64,000 bases of DNA from Candidatus Undinarchaeales archaeon (GTDB lineage Archaea > SpSt-1190 > JASMDC01): assembly GCA_030753015.1 (NCBI GenBank), contig JASMDC010000014.1, positions 1-64,000 of the forward strand, given 5' to 3'. The position numbers and the translations under genes are program-made. Shown piece after piece: positions 1-9,493 of the stretch. The notes under the pieces were generated by a model. It saw nothing but the letters and a program-made list of their open reading frames with translations, had not been told where the DNA came from and searched no databases. Within the stretch, counting starts at the first letter, position 1, and each line of letters opens with the position of its first letter.

Positions 1-1578
1 CCTAGTCCCATCGCAGTCGAGGGATTACCGCAAGGTTGGGACCAGCATGTCATCTACGACCATCCCATCATCTATCCCTCCTACCTGACCCTCGATGGGG
101 AGGGCAACGTGCTCGTCTCTTCCCGAGGGAACGGGAAGATACTGAAGATGGGGCCCGGAGGCGAGCTCTCGACCTTCGCCGACGTCAGCAAGCTGGGCGA
201 GGTCTTTGCCATGGGGTACCAGCCCGTCTCGGACCGGGTGATCATGACCACCATGATGACGGGGCTGTACGCCCTGTCCGATGGTGAGCTCTCAACGCTC
301 CAGATGTGGGGCGTCATGGCCAACGCCCTGGCCGTTGATCCCGACGACGACTCGTTCTACGGCTGCTCCATGGGGCAAGGGACTTCTCTTGTCCACTTCG
401 ACGTCGATGGGGACCGTATCGATACCATCGTCGAGGGGACGGAAGGGTGTTTCCAGGTCGTGCTCGATGCCGCGAACTATAAGCTCTATTACTCGGAGAC
501 GTTCCCCGGCCGCATCACGGCGGTCGACCTCGTCGACGGTACCCGGGAAGTTCTCGTCGAAGGGGTGGGCATACCCGGTACCCACGAGCCCATCGGGCTC
601 AGCCTCGACGGTGACGGTGTCCTCCATTCCTTCCCCAATGCCCATGGGCTGTTCAGGTACGAGGACGGGTCCTTCGAGAAGGTCATGGATTCCATCGCAG
701 GTGCGGGAGCGCTGCTCTGGTCATCGGCCCATGATGCGTTCCTGATGGCCAATGGCGTCGGGGCCAACGTCATCGCCTATGACCCGGCCACACGCACCGC
801 CGAGCATCTCACCCCCTACATGAACGCCATCGGCATCGTGGAGACGGTCGACGGTACGGTGCTGGTCTGTGACGGACACTACTTCGAGGGCCGCGTGCTC
901 TCCGTCAGCGGAACGGGTCTTGCTCCCTTCACCGAGGACCTGGATACCAACTGCCAGCACCTGGAGCGCGACGGTCGGGGGACCGTGTACGCCGGTATGG
1001 CCGAGGGCAGCATCTGGACCATCGGCGACGACGGTACCGCTTCTCTTTGGCTCGACCAGGTGTCCGACCGCCCCATCGTCTCCCTCCAGTACGATCCGCA
1101 CAACGACGCTCTTGTGGCCATCACCGGGGATCACCAGCGTTCGTCCGCCGAGGTCTGGCGCATCCCCATCGATGATCCCGATAAACGTGAGAAGGTGCTC
1201 GAGCTCGACGACGTGCGCATCACACCGGCCTTGCCCGCCGGCGCCGTGGACGCGTTGGGGAACATCTACGTGCTCGAGCGCCGGGCCAACGTCATCCATC
1301 GAATCGCCGACGGTGCCACGACTGCGACCGTGTTCGCCACGTCCGTGCTGGAGAACGAGGCGATCACCGTCCCCAAGATCGAGTACCTGTCGAAGGAGGA
1401 CGCGCTGCTCGTCAGCACCATCGTGACGTACGACCTCTGGCCGGTGGACGGGTCCGATAGGTCCATCTTCGCTCGCAACAGCGGCGCCGTGGACAACTTC
1501 GCGATCAGCGAGAACCCGGACGGCAGCATCGTTGCCATCCACTCGGGCCAGGTGTTCAGGTTCGTCCATGATGGATGA
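1..1578 (+). CDS. Beta-propeller (SMP-30/NHL-like) repeat protein, 5'-truncated by the window edge
   Basis: Frame is open from base 1 (PSPIAVEGLPQGWDQHVIYDHPII...) into the 489-aa ORF; repeated blade-like motifs such as ALAVDPDDDSFYG, LYYSETFPGRITAVDL, VYAGMAEGSIWTIGDDG. Confidence 0.75.
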   Translation, partial: PSPIAVEGLPQGWDQHVIYDHPIIYPSYLTLDGEGNVLVSSRGNGKILKMGPGGELSTFADVSKLGEVFAMGYQPVSDRVIMTTMMTGLYALSDGELSTLQMWGVMANALAVDPDDDSFYGCSMGQGTSLVHFDVDGDRIDTIVEGTEGCFQVVLDAANYKLYYSETFPGRITAVDLVDGTREVLVEGVGIPGTHEPIGLSLDGDGVLHSFPNAHGLFRYEDGSFEKVMDSIAGAGALLWSSAHDAFLMANGVGANVIAYDPATRTAEHLTPYMNAIGIVETVDGTVLVCDGHYFEGRVLSVSGTGLAPFTEDLDTNCQHLERDGRGTVYAGMAEGSIWTIGDDGTASLWLDQVSDRPIVSLQYDPHNDALVAITGDHQRSSAEVWRIPIDDPDKREKVLELDDVRITPALPAGAVDALGNIYVLERRANVIHRIADGATTATVFATSVLENEAITVPKIEYLSKEDALLVSTIVTYDLWPVDGSDRSIFARNSGAVDNFAISENPDGSIVAIHSGQVFRFVHDG

Positions 1579-1800
1579 ATGGGCGTACGCTCTACTCCTC
1601 GTTCCATTCGATAATGATCAAGGGCCCACAGACGCGGGTCCGCTTAGCGATTCCCAAGCGACGTATGGGCCACATGCTTCAGATGATCGGGGCCGTGTTG
1701 GTGGAGGGCTGAAGGCCCGGAGCCTGAAGTCCGGCCGTTATGTGCTTTGGCCCCAATTAGATTATGATGGACACGGATAACAAGAAGGATCTTTAGACGA

Positions 1801-2323
1801 TCAGGACGGACATCTACTGCCACAGTCATCCATTTCCCCCATCCTGTCCCTGATCAGCTTCACCACTTCATCAGGCCTTGCCGTGGAGAACACCAGTTCG
1901 TCGAACCGCCGCCCCCTCATCGCGAGGACGATGCGAGGGCTACTGACATTGCTGAACACTAGCCGCCTTTTCCCGTCAACAGGGGCGAACTTGATGCCCG
2001 CACCACCGTACCGCAGAGCAGAGGTCTCGTCCAGCCGGGCGTCAGTGATATCCTTGAGGGGGACTATATACGAGATGAGGGCGTAAGCGACGGAGACATG
2101 GTCGTTGGTCATCCGTATGGTCAAGGTGCGAAAGATCACCAGTATCCCCAGGAAGAAGTATGAACAGGATGCCAAAAAGTGCTCTAGGGGCGGACCTGGT
2201 GCCCGTAACGCCCTCAATAAACTGGCGGATGAACATTAAGAGAAAGAGCACAGCCAAGGGTGCCAGTATGCGCTTTAGCCACTTCGAAGCGACATCCTCT
2301 TCGTAGACCGTGTCGAGAGACAT
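1801..2323 (-). pseudogene. Small membrane protein with two TM segments and a PH-like C-terminal domain, interrupted by a frameshift near 2150-2165
   Basis: ORF 2042..2323 (N-terminal TM part) runs into ORF 1801..2217 in another frame; the N-part ends its hydrophobic segment at FGILFI and the C-part resumes at YFFLGILVIFRTLTIRMTNDHVSVAYALISYIVPLKDI. Confidence 0.55.
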
Positions 2324-2419
2324 GGTTAGCGTTCTTCTATACGCTGCGATCCCTTTTGTGGGTGACCGTTCAGATTGGAGGATCGGGGGCCAAGGAGTAT
2401 TTAATATCGCCCCTCCTCA

Positions 2420-2752
2420 ATGAACGTGAGGTTCTGGAGAATGAAGAACACATGGAAGAACATCAAAGAGATGATCACGTATCCAGAAGGTGGGATAACA
2501 AGCAAGGTCATTGAAAAGAACGAGCTCGGGGATGTGACGCTCTTCTGCATGTCGGGAGGGACATCGATCTCGGACCATACGTCGACCAAGGCAGGATACA
2601 TCTATGTCATCGAGGGGAAGGGCACCTTCATCCTCGAGGGCGAGAAGATCGAGATGACGCCTGGGACCTTAATCGTTATGAGGTCGAACGCTGTCCATTC
2701 CTTGAGTGCACAAGAGAACACATCGTTCATCCTGTTGCTGAGGGACATCTAA
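2420..2752 (+). CDS. Cupin domain protein
   Basis: 110 aa with cupin motifs HTSTKAGYIYVIEGKGTFILEG and PGTLIVMRSNAVHSLSA. Confidence 0.8.
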   Translation: MNVRFWRMKNTWKNIKEMITYPEGGITSKVIEKNELGDVTLFCMSGGTSISDHTSTKAGYIYVIEGKGTFILEGEKIEMTPGTLIVMRSNAVHSLSAQENTSFILLLRDI

Positions 2753-2919
2753 CGGTCAAGGGTTTTCTTGACGCGGGCCCTGTCTAGCGGATTAGAGCGA
2801 AGTTCAGACTATCGAAGCTCGAGGAGCTACGGGCACGTGTTGGTGGAAGGCCGGAGCGTATAGCGGAGGCCTGGAACCGAAAACCCGGTTGTTATGCGGC
2901 GGTTTCACTCCGTAATAAT

Positions 2920-3198
2920 TCATTCGATCCAGGAATAACCTTTTCCACGAGGAAAGATAAACGCGACCTTCACATCGAGCTCATCAACGATATAGACCGC
3001 ACGATAATCTCCCATTTTCAGACGGTAATAGGTACGTTTCTTCCCCTGTAGACGTTTGATATTAGCTCCCGGTCTGGATTGAAAGGGGTTCTTTTTCAGG
3101 CGACGTAAACGTTCCTTGATATACTTTTGAACCTCTTCAGGTCGTTGTTCTATGAATTTCCGTGCCGTCTGAGAGACAAGAACGTTATATTTCGTCAA
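2920..3198 (-). CDS. RelE/ParE-superfamily toxin
   Basis: FIEQRPEEVQKYIKERLRRLKKNPFQSRPGANIKRLQGKKRTYYRLKMGDYRAVYIVDE is RelE-like; probable TTG start at 3198 (MTKYNVLVS) overlapping the antitoxin stop. Confidence 0.75.
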   Translation of the reverse strand: MTKYNVLVSQTARKFIEQRPEEVQKYIKERLRRLKKNPFQSRPGANIKRLQGKKRTYYRLKMGDYRAVYIVDELDVKVAFIFPRGKGYSWIE

Positions 3199-3373
3199 GC
3201 GGTACGAACTCCTCGGTATCAAGAATACGATCGATCTCAGCGAAGAACATGGATTTCTGTGCGGTCTCGATAAGTCGTTGGATCAACATATCATAGGATT
3301 CTCCCTTTCGCCCTATCCCTTTGAGAGCTTCCCGGGTGTTTTTCTGGAGCTGGATGGTAGTCATTTCCGACAT
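3185..3373 (-). CDS. RelB/DUF7557-like antitoxin
   Basis: Short ORF MSEMTTIQLQKNTREALKGIGRKGESYDMLIQRLIE (CopG/VapB-like N-terminus) directly upstream of and overlapping the RelE-like ORF. Confidence 0.7.
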   Translation of the reverse strand: MSEMTTIQLQKNTREALKGIGRKGESYDMLIQRLIETAQKSMFFAEIDRILDTEEFVPLDEI

Positions 3374-3753
3374 ATGAACACCAGTTATATACAATTATAT
3401 GCAATTAAGTGGTATATATAATTTGTCCTTCCAGGGATCAATGTGAAATTGTACGCATATCCTGGTTATATCCGACATGCGACATTACGTGTGTGCCCCT
3501 TAAGCCGAGTGATATCCGAAAGCGACTTCGTATACACCACCTCACGGGGAAGATATCCGACATTCAGATAACATGTTGAATTGGACTATTATCCGGACCC
3601 CTCTGTTACTCCTGATCTCACTGTCGCAGAACCCCGACACACTTGTCCACGTTCCTATCGACGGTGGCACGCATGAGTGGTGGCTCCACCCCGATCCCCC
3701 GGAGTAGATTGTAGAGCCTGTTTCGGTGGTCGTCGATATACGTACGGCCGTAC

Positions 3754-4173
3754 CTACGATCCTTCGCGCCTTTTCTCGTGCGCGTAGATGCCGGTGACAA
3801 AGGCGCCTATGGTGCCCACGACCGCTCCTGTGCCAAGCGCTATCTCGTGCTCTGCCATCCAGTTGTCGGCGACGCGTTCGACGGCGTCGTCAGGAACCTG
3901 CACATACCCGCCGTCAGCGTCCTTGATGAAGTAGTTTGTGCCGGCAAATCCGTTGGAGTCGCTGTACACAAAGGTGCCGCTATTGTCCTCGAGGTGCGAT
4001 TTTTCCATGACCGCTCCCACGAAGCTCCCTATACCGACGACAGCAAGCCCTATCGTTGCGGCCGTCGCCACATCGGCTTTGCTCAGGTCGTCCGCGTACA
4101 CGCCGGTATCAGCTGACGCTGATGACGTGTAACCATCCGTTTCCAGGTCTATCTCATACATTGTGTATTCCAC
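3754..4173 (-). CDS. Small membrane protein, two predicted TM segments, unknown family
   Basis: 139 aa; hydrophobic stretches VATAATIGLAVVGIGSFVGAV and IALGTGAVVGTIGAFVTGIYA. Confidence 0.55.
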   Translation of the reverse strand: MEYTMYEIDLETDGYTSSASADTGVYADDLSKADVATAATIGLAVVGIGSFVGAVMEKSHLEDNSGTFVYSDSNGFAGTNYFIKDADGGYVQVPDDAVERVADNWMAEHEIALGTGAVVGTIGAFVTGIYAHEKRREGS

Positions 4174-4438
4174 CTTTTCCCATGTCCTGAACCCAGCGGC
4201 GGGTCGAGCACTTTATTAACGATTTAGAACCACTGTGGTGGTACTCGGGCCACGGTAGTCCGTTTTCGGCACCCTTGTTCTATATGGCCATCGTGGTCTA
4301 TGGACCGGTCTCTCGGCCGCTATGTGGACCCGATGTAGAGATCCGATCTTTGGTGATCCGGCGGCGTGACCGCTCCGCCAAGCCCGCTCCAAAAAGCCAG
4401 CGGCGGTCCGAGGATACGATCAGTGGGTCCTATTCTCT

Positions 4439-5866
4439 CTAGCTGATGGCGCGCTTCCAGACCGTGCCGCTCGCGTTGTCCTCCAGCACGATCCCCATCT
4501 CCTGGAGCCGGTCGCGGATGGCGTCGGCCAAGTCCCAGTCCTTCACCGAGCGAGCCTCATCGCGAAGCTCGATGAGTAGCTTGATTAGACCGTCCGTTTC
4601 GGTATCATCGCTTCCAGTACCTTCCTTGAACTCCCAGAAAATGTTGAGGACGCCCCCGAGGTCCAGGAAGGTGCCCATCAGCCGCTTCAGGACGAGCCGG
4701 TTGGCCTTCGGGTTCTTCTTCAGGAACGCGTTCGCAGCGGACGCGAGCTCGAACAGCGCAGCTACTGCGCCAGCCGTGTTGAAGTCGCTGTCCATTGCCC
4801 GGGCGAAATCCACTTCCGCCTTGACCACGGCAGTTAGCATGCTCTCTTCTGCGGGTGAGAGCACTCCCTCGTCCGTAGCGTCCCTGGACAGTGCCTGGAG
4901 CGTCCGGACGGTGTTGCGCAATCTCTCGAGACCGCGCGAGGCCTCCTCGATCCCCTTGTCGGAGAAGTCGATGGGGCTCCGATACTGAGTGAGCAGCAGG
5001 AAGAACCTGACCGCCTCCGGCTCGAACTTCTCTAGCACCTCGCGGATCGTGAAGAAGTTATCGAGCGATTTTGACATCTTCTCCTTGTCGATTGTTATGA
5101 ACCCGTTGTGCAGCCAGTACCGGGCGAATGGTGCTTTCCCCGATGCCGCCTCTGCCTGTGCGATCTCGTTCTCATGATGTGGGAACACGAGGTCCGCGCC
5201 CCCTCCGTGGATGTCGAACGTGGACCCGAGATATTTCGATGACATCACCGAGCACTCGATGTGCCACCCGGGCCGTCCCTCGCTCCAGGGGCTCTTCCAT
5301 TTCGGTTCACCGGGCTTTGCAGCCTTCCAGAGGGCGAAGTCCCTCGAATGGCGCTTGAGGTCCGATGGCTCGTTGCGCATCTCGTCGATAGATATGTTCG
5401 AGAGCTTTCCATAGTCATCGAACGCCTCGACAGAGAAGTATACGTCGCCCCCCGCCTCGTAGGCGAACCCCTTCTCGATCAGGCCCTTTACCGTCTCGAT
5501 GATGTCCGGTATGTGCGCAGAGACCCTGGGATGCACGTCGGCCTCCCGTACACCGAGCGCCGACATGTCCTCGACGTACGCATCGATGAACGTCTTTGCG
5601 AGCTTGACGGGATCCTCTCCCTTCTCGTTCGCCCGTTTTATTATCTTGTCGTCGATGTCCGTGAAGTTCTGAGCATAGATGACGTTGAACCCCTTGCGCT
5701 CGATCCATCGTCGTATGACGTCGAACGCCACGTACGACCTGGCATGACCTATATGGCAGTAGTCGTACACGGTGGGCCCGCACACGTACATGCGTACGTT
5801 GTTCCCGTCCGCCGGCTTGAACTCCTGTTTCTCCCTGCCGAGTGTGTTGTACACGACGAGCGTCAT
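4439..5866 (-). CDS. cysS: Cysteinyl-tRNA synthetase
   Basis: CGPTVYDYCHIGHARSYVAFD (HIGH), WHIECSVMSSKYLG, HGGGADLVFPHHENEIAQ, KMSKSLDNF; ATG at 5866 (MTLVVYNTLG) preferred over the upstream alternative. Confidence 0.97.
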   Translation of the reverse strand: MTLVVYNTLGREKQEFKPADGNNVRMYVCGPTVYDYCHIGHARSYVAFDVIRRWIERKGFNVIYAQNFTDIDDKIIKRANEKGEDPVKLAKTFIDAYVEDMSALGVREADVHPRVSAHIPDIIETVKGLIEKGFAYEAGGDVYFSVEAFDDYGKLSNISIDEMRNEPSDLKRHSRDFALWKAAKPGEPKWKSPWSEGRPGWHIECSVMSSKYLGSTFDIHGGGADLVFPHHENEIAQAEAASGKAPFARYWLHNGFITIDKEKMSKSLDNFFTIREVLEKFEPEAVRFFLLLTQYRSPIDFSDKGIEEASRGLERLRNTVRTLQALSRDATDEGVLSPAEESMLTAVVKAEVDFARAMDSDFNTAGAVAALFELASAANAFLKKNPKANRLVLKRLMGTFLDLGGVLNIFWEFKEGTGSDDTETDGLIKLLIELRDEARSVKDWDLADAIRDRLQEMGIVLEDNASGTVWKRAIS

Positions 5867-6006
5867 GCCTGCCGGTCGCTGAACAAGTCTTAAATGTGTG
5901 TCGTTAGGGTGCACTGCATCCTCTTTCTATGGATCCTACCCATCCATTGCTCGTAGACCGTTGATCGCTGAACGTGTGAAGGATGGGGTGAGGGAAAGGG
6001 GGGGAA

Positions 6007-6031
6007 GTACGGGGACTAGATGTCCCCGTAC
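6007..6031 (-). terminator. Hairpin overlapping the paralog A stop codon (candidate terminator)
   Basis: GTACGGGGAC-TAGAT-GTCCCCGTAC, perfect 10-bp arms; pyrimidine-rich tract follows on the minus strand. Confidence 0.5.
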
Positions 6032-6591
6032 CTGTCCGACAGCTTCTCGATGGTGGCCGTCAGCTGTTCGAGCTGCTTCTCGATCTTTCCACCGAAGTCC
6101 TTCAGACCGTTGGCTATGCCCTCGGACGCCTCGGTGAGGTGCATCATGCCCTCAGCCTGCAGGTATCCTGCCAGCGAGTTGGAGTAGAGATTGCCCAGAC
6201 TGTCACCGATGCTGTCGAAGTATCCACCGAACTTCGGCATCCCAGCATCCTCTGCGATCTTCTTGAACCCGCCGTACTTGGCCCGGGTCTCTCCCGCGAT
6301 CTCGCCCAGCATCTCGTTGACCCCTTCTTCGCCGTACTTCGCCTTCATACCGAAGGACATCAGGGTCATCGCGTCGCCGGTCATCTTCAGAGCGTTATAT
6401 ACCTGCTTGGCGTCCTTTCCGTGAGCCTGCTTGATATAGGCCTCGGCATTGTCCATCCAGTCCCCGCTCTCTTTGAGCTTCTCCCAGTTGGCCTTACCGC
6501 CTGCTATATCCTGGCCGTACTTTCCCAGGATGCCCATATAGCCTCCCAGGTCCTCTCGTATTCCGCCTGTATCAGGAGCATCAGCGTACAT
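6016..6591 (-). CDS. Uncharacterised helical 191-aa protein, paralog A
   Basis: Clear paralog of 6723..7298; same length, conserved termini MYADAPD...RYGDI and conserved leader. Confidence 0.8.
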   Translation of the reverse strand: MYADAPDTGGIREDLGGYMGILGKYGQDIAGGKANWEKLKESGDWMDNAEAYIKQAHGKDAKQVYNALKMTGDAMTLMSFGMKAKYGEEGVNEMLGEIAGETRAKYGGFKKIAEDAGMPKFGGYFDSIGDSLGNLYSNSLAGYLQAEGMMHLTEASEGIANGLKDFGGKIEKQLEQLTATIEKLSDRYGDI

Positions 6592-6683
6592 GATTTGTCA
6601 CCAGCGAGTAGTAAATGTCTCCCCAGCTATATATATGTTTCGTTTTGGTGCTACCGCTGGAAGAAGGAGTGAGGAGAAGGGTT

Positions 6684-6707
6684 GCGCGGGGACCTAGGTC
6701 CCCGCGC
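6684..6707 (-). terminator. Perfect 24-bp palindrome downstream of paralog B (candidate terminator)
   Basis: GCGCGGGGACCTAGGTCCCCGCGC, followed on the minus strand by AACCCTTCTCCTCACTCC. Confidence 0.45.
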
Positions 6708-6722
6708 CCTGCCTTTATGGGG

Positions 6723-7298
6723 TCAGATGTCCCCGTATCTGTCGTTCAGCTTCTCGATCGTGGTCGCAAGCTGTTCGAGCTGCTGTTCGATCTTTCCACC
6801 GAAGTCCTTCAGGCTCTTTGCTATGCCCTCGGAGGCGTCGGTGAGGTGCATCATGCCCTCTGCCTGCATGTATGCAGAGATCGATCCGGAGTAGAGGTCT
6901 CCCAGACCGTCGCCGATCGACGCAAAGGCATCACTGAACTTCGGCATCCCTGCCTCTTCAGCGATCTTCATGAACCCGAGGTATCTGCCCCTTGTCTCTT
7001 CTGCCAGTTCGGCTGTCAGTGAGTTGACGCCCTCTTCGCCGTACTTCTCCTTCATGCCCATCGACATGAGCGTCGTCGCGTCACCGGTCGCCTTCAGTGC
7101 GTTGTACACTGACTTGGCATCGGAGCCATGGGCGCTTTTGATATAGGACTCGGCATTGCCTAACCAGTCACCGCTCTCCTTGAGCTTCTCCCAGTTGGCC
7201 TTTCCGCCTGCTATATCCTGGCCGTACTTCTGCAGAACGCCAGTATAAGATTCAAGGTCGTCTCGAATTCCACCCATATCAGGAGCATCTGCATACAT
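6723..7298 (-). CDS. Uncharacterised helical 191-aa protein, paralog B
   Basis: Tandem paralog of 6016..6591. Confidence 0.8.
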   Translation of the reverse strand: MYADAPDMGGIRDDLESYTGVLQKYGQDIAGGKANWEKLKESGDWLGNAESYIKSAHGSDAKSVYNALKATGDATTLMSMGMKEKYGEEGVNSLTAELAEETRGRYLGFMKIAEEAGMPKFSDAFASIGDGLGDLYSGSISAYMQAEGMMHLTDASEGIAKSLKDFGGKIEQQLEQLATTIEKLNDRYGDI

Positions 7299-7403
7299 GT
7301 TTTGTCACCAGCAAGTGACGACACCCCCTTGTCGTTTATATACTTTTCGTTTGGTGTGAGACGTGCTGACAGACAGAACGGGACACGGGGCCGCATAAAG
7401 AGG

Positions 7404-9254
7404 CTAGGACTTTCTTGCGCCCTTTCCCTCGAAGTGGGCGAGGAAGATCGCCGCTGCCGACCAGGCCTGGGGATTGCAGGAGTGGCCACGGATGGTCGGT
7501 TCATCGCAATCGGCCCTCAGCACCTCGGGTATGGAGCCCATCTTCTCTATGACATTGACGTTGGCGGACTCGAGGCCGTCGGCGTAGGTGTCCTCTCCGT
7601 AGTTGCGGGCACCGATAGCGGCGAACGGGCTCTGGAACGGCCAGACGCCACCCAGGTGATACCCGTCGGGGGCATACGATCCGTGCTCCTTTGAGATGGT
7701 GCGCATACCGAACTTATCACCGAGGCGGTCGGGATCGGCGAGCACGTTGTCGATAAGGCGGTGCGCCTTGTCATCGTCGAAGGCACGGTAGTACAGGCCC
7801 ATGCATACGTCCGAGTTGACCGTCCGCACCTGGTCTCCGTCCTTGTCCAGAGCAATGGCGTACGCGTCGAGGTCGTCCATCCAGTACTTATCGTTGATAG
7901 TGAGCTTCAGCGCATCACGCTTGGATGCTAGAAAGACGCTGGCATCATCGACGCCGATGATGGACGAGAGTTTCGCGTTGGTGGTACTGTCCCCGGATGC
8001 GAGGCGGTGGAACTCCTCGTACATGCCGTAGAGACAGAGCTGGTCCCACAGCACACGTAGCGGCTGGTCCGGGTGCTGGCCTGCGGGATGGAGAACACTG
8101 TTGTCGGCGTCGCGCCAGGTGTGGTACCGGGTGAAGTACACAGGCTCGCCGGTGGCAGGGTCGCGGTCGTCCCCCTTGAACGAGAGGAGACCGTCAGTGT
8201 CCTCGTGGTCGCGGATGAACGTGAAGAGACGGCCGAGCTCGGAAGCACGGGAGTCGAGGAGGGCATCGTCATCCGCGATCCGTGTGTAGCGTGCGACCGA
8301 GATGCCCAGGAGCGGGCTCTCGTCGGTCCCGATGAAATTGGGAAAGCGCTTGAAGGAACTAGACTGGGTGAGCTCGTCGATGTTGTACTCGTGGACTGCC
8401 TTCCCGGGTTCCTCGGACTTGTGGTGGTCCATCTTGGTACCAAGACGGGTCAGGCGGAACTCGACGTTGTCACGGACGAGGTCCGGATCTACGTACACTA
8501 GACCGAAGTTGGTTATGTCAGAGTCACGCCCAAAGACGCTTGGGAACACGGGATAGCCGGCCACCAGCGCCCTCACCTGACGGTCGCCCTCGACCGGTAC
8601 ATAGGTGACGAGCTGTGCGATCGCGTCGACGGCACCCTGGAAGGCGTCGTCGTACCGGACGTTACCGCTGCTGGGAGCGGGCCGTGATGCGGCCCACTGC
8701 TGAGGATCGACGAACTCCTTGTCCGGGAACCGGTCGTCCACGGTGATGGAAAGGCCGCTCCTCCCATTGGATCGAGATGTGTCGTACGAGAACGAGCGCT
8801 CCACGCCGTCCAGGCCGGTCTTTTCGTACCGGTCGCCGACCTTCTCATAGGGAGGGCACTGAACAGAAGGCATCATGCCCCAGAGACGGTGCTGGAAGGC
8901 CGTCTCTCCCCGTGGTATGACCTCGTACTGGGCATCGGGCAGGTCCGTGGTGTCGTGGATGGTGTTGCCATCGTAGTTGATGGTCCGGGTGTACTCCTTG
9001 CCGCCTAGCTCGTAGGTCGCTTCGGCGCGGTCCTTATCGACGCTGGACGATACCATCCGGGCCTCGGTACGCAGCTCGTAGTCCAGGATCCAGTTCCCCC
9101 GGACGAAAACGTTCGAAGCGTTGACGACATCTAGCGGTCGGTCTCCCTCGATGAGCTCGTAGTTCTCCTCTCTAGGAGTCACGCTCCAGAGGTACCCATT
9201 GGAGATGGTGTCCAATTCCACCCAGTCACCCGATGTCAGAATCAAGCTGCTCAC
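7404..9254 (-). CDS. (alpha/alpha)6-barrel glycosidase, glycogen-debranching (GDE C-terminal)/GH15-like
   Basis: 616 aa; LRVLWDQLCLYGMYEEFHRL, DGYHLGGVWPFQSPFAAIGARNYG, CNPQAWSAAAIFLAHFEG typical of amylo-alpha-1,6-glucosidase-like proteins. Confidence 0.7.
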   Translation of the reverse strand: MSSLILTSGDWVELDTISNGYLWSVTPREENYELIEGDRPLDVVNASNVFVRGNWILDYELRTEARMVSSSVDKDRAEATYELGGKEYTRTINYDGNTIHDTTDLPDAQYEVIPRGETAFQHRLWGMMPSVQCPPYEKVGDRYEKTGLDGVERSFSYDTSRSNGRSGLSITVDDRFPDKEFVDPQQWAASRPAPSSGNVRYDDAFQGAVDAIAQLVTYVPVEGDRQVRALVAGYPVFPSVFGRDSDITNFGLVYVDPDLVRDNVEFRLTRLGTKMDHHKSEEPGKAVHEYNIDELTQSSSFKRFPNFIGTDESPLLGISVARYTRIADDDALLDSRASELGRLFTFIRDHEDTDGLLSFKGDDRDPATGEPVYFTRYHTWRDADNSVLHPAGQHPDQPLRVLWDQLCLYGMYEEFHRLASGDSTTNAKLSSIIGVDDASVFLASKRDALKLTINDKYWMDDLDAYAIALDKDGDQVRTVNSDVCMGLYYRAFDDDKAHRLIDNVLADPDRLGDKFGMRTISKEHGSYAPDGYHLGGVWPFQSPFAAIGARNYGEDTYADGLESANVNVIEKMGSIPEVLRADCDEPTIRGHSCNPQAWSAAAIFLAHFEGKGARKS

Positions 9255-9493
9255 CCGGTTTATAAGGTTTTAGGAACCCGGCCGGGGTGCATTCGACAGC
9301 TGTAGCTATCCATCATGCAAAAGGGAAACGGGGGCGGGAACCATAAAGGAATGGCAACCCACGGCAAAGCCAGGATCTTTCTCGCCGCCCCCTGGGGGAC
9401 CCGGGTGGCGTCGTGCCCCCCTTAGGATTCGAATATACTCCTGATGTAATTAAGCCTCGGGAATTATCGTATATACTGGCAAAGTAGAGGGGC

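Noticed and set aside
721-1569. 282-aa antisense ORF under the beta-propeller gene
   Set aside because: Antisense ORF in high-GC coding DNA; low-complexity V/D/G composition typical of reverse-frame translation, no domain motifs
3618-3800. 60-aa minus-strand ORF downstream of the small membrane protein
   Set aside because: Overlaps a better ORF, no motifs, likely chance
6016-7298. 191-aa paralogs as WXG100/ESX substrates, with the ubiquitin-like protein as a YukD-type type VII component
   Set aside because: No WxG turn at a hairpin centre, proteins too long, no FtsK/EccC ATPase in the window
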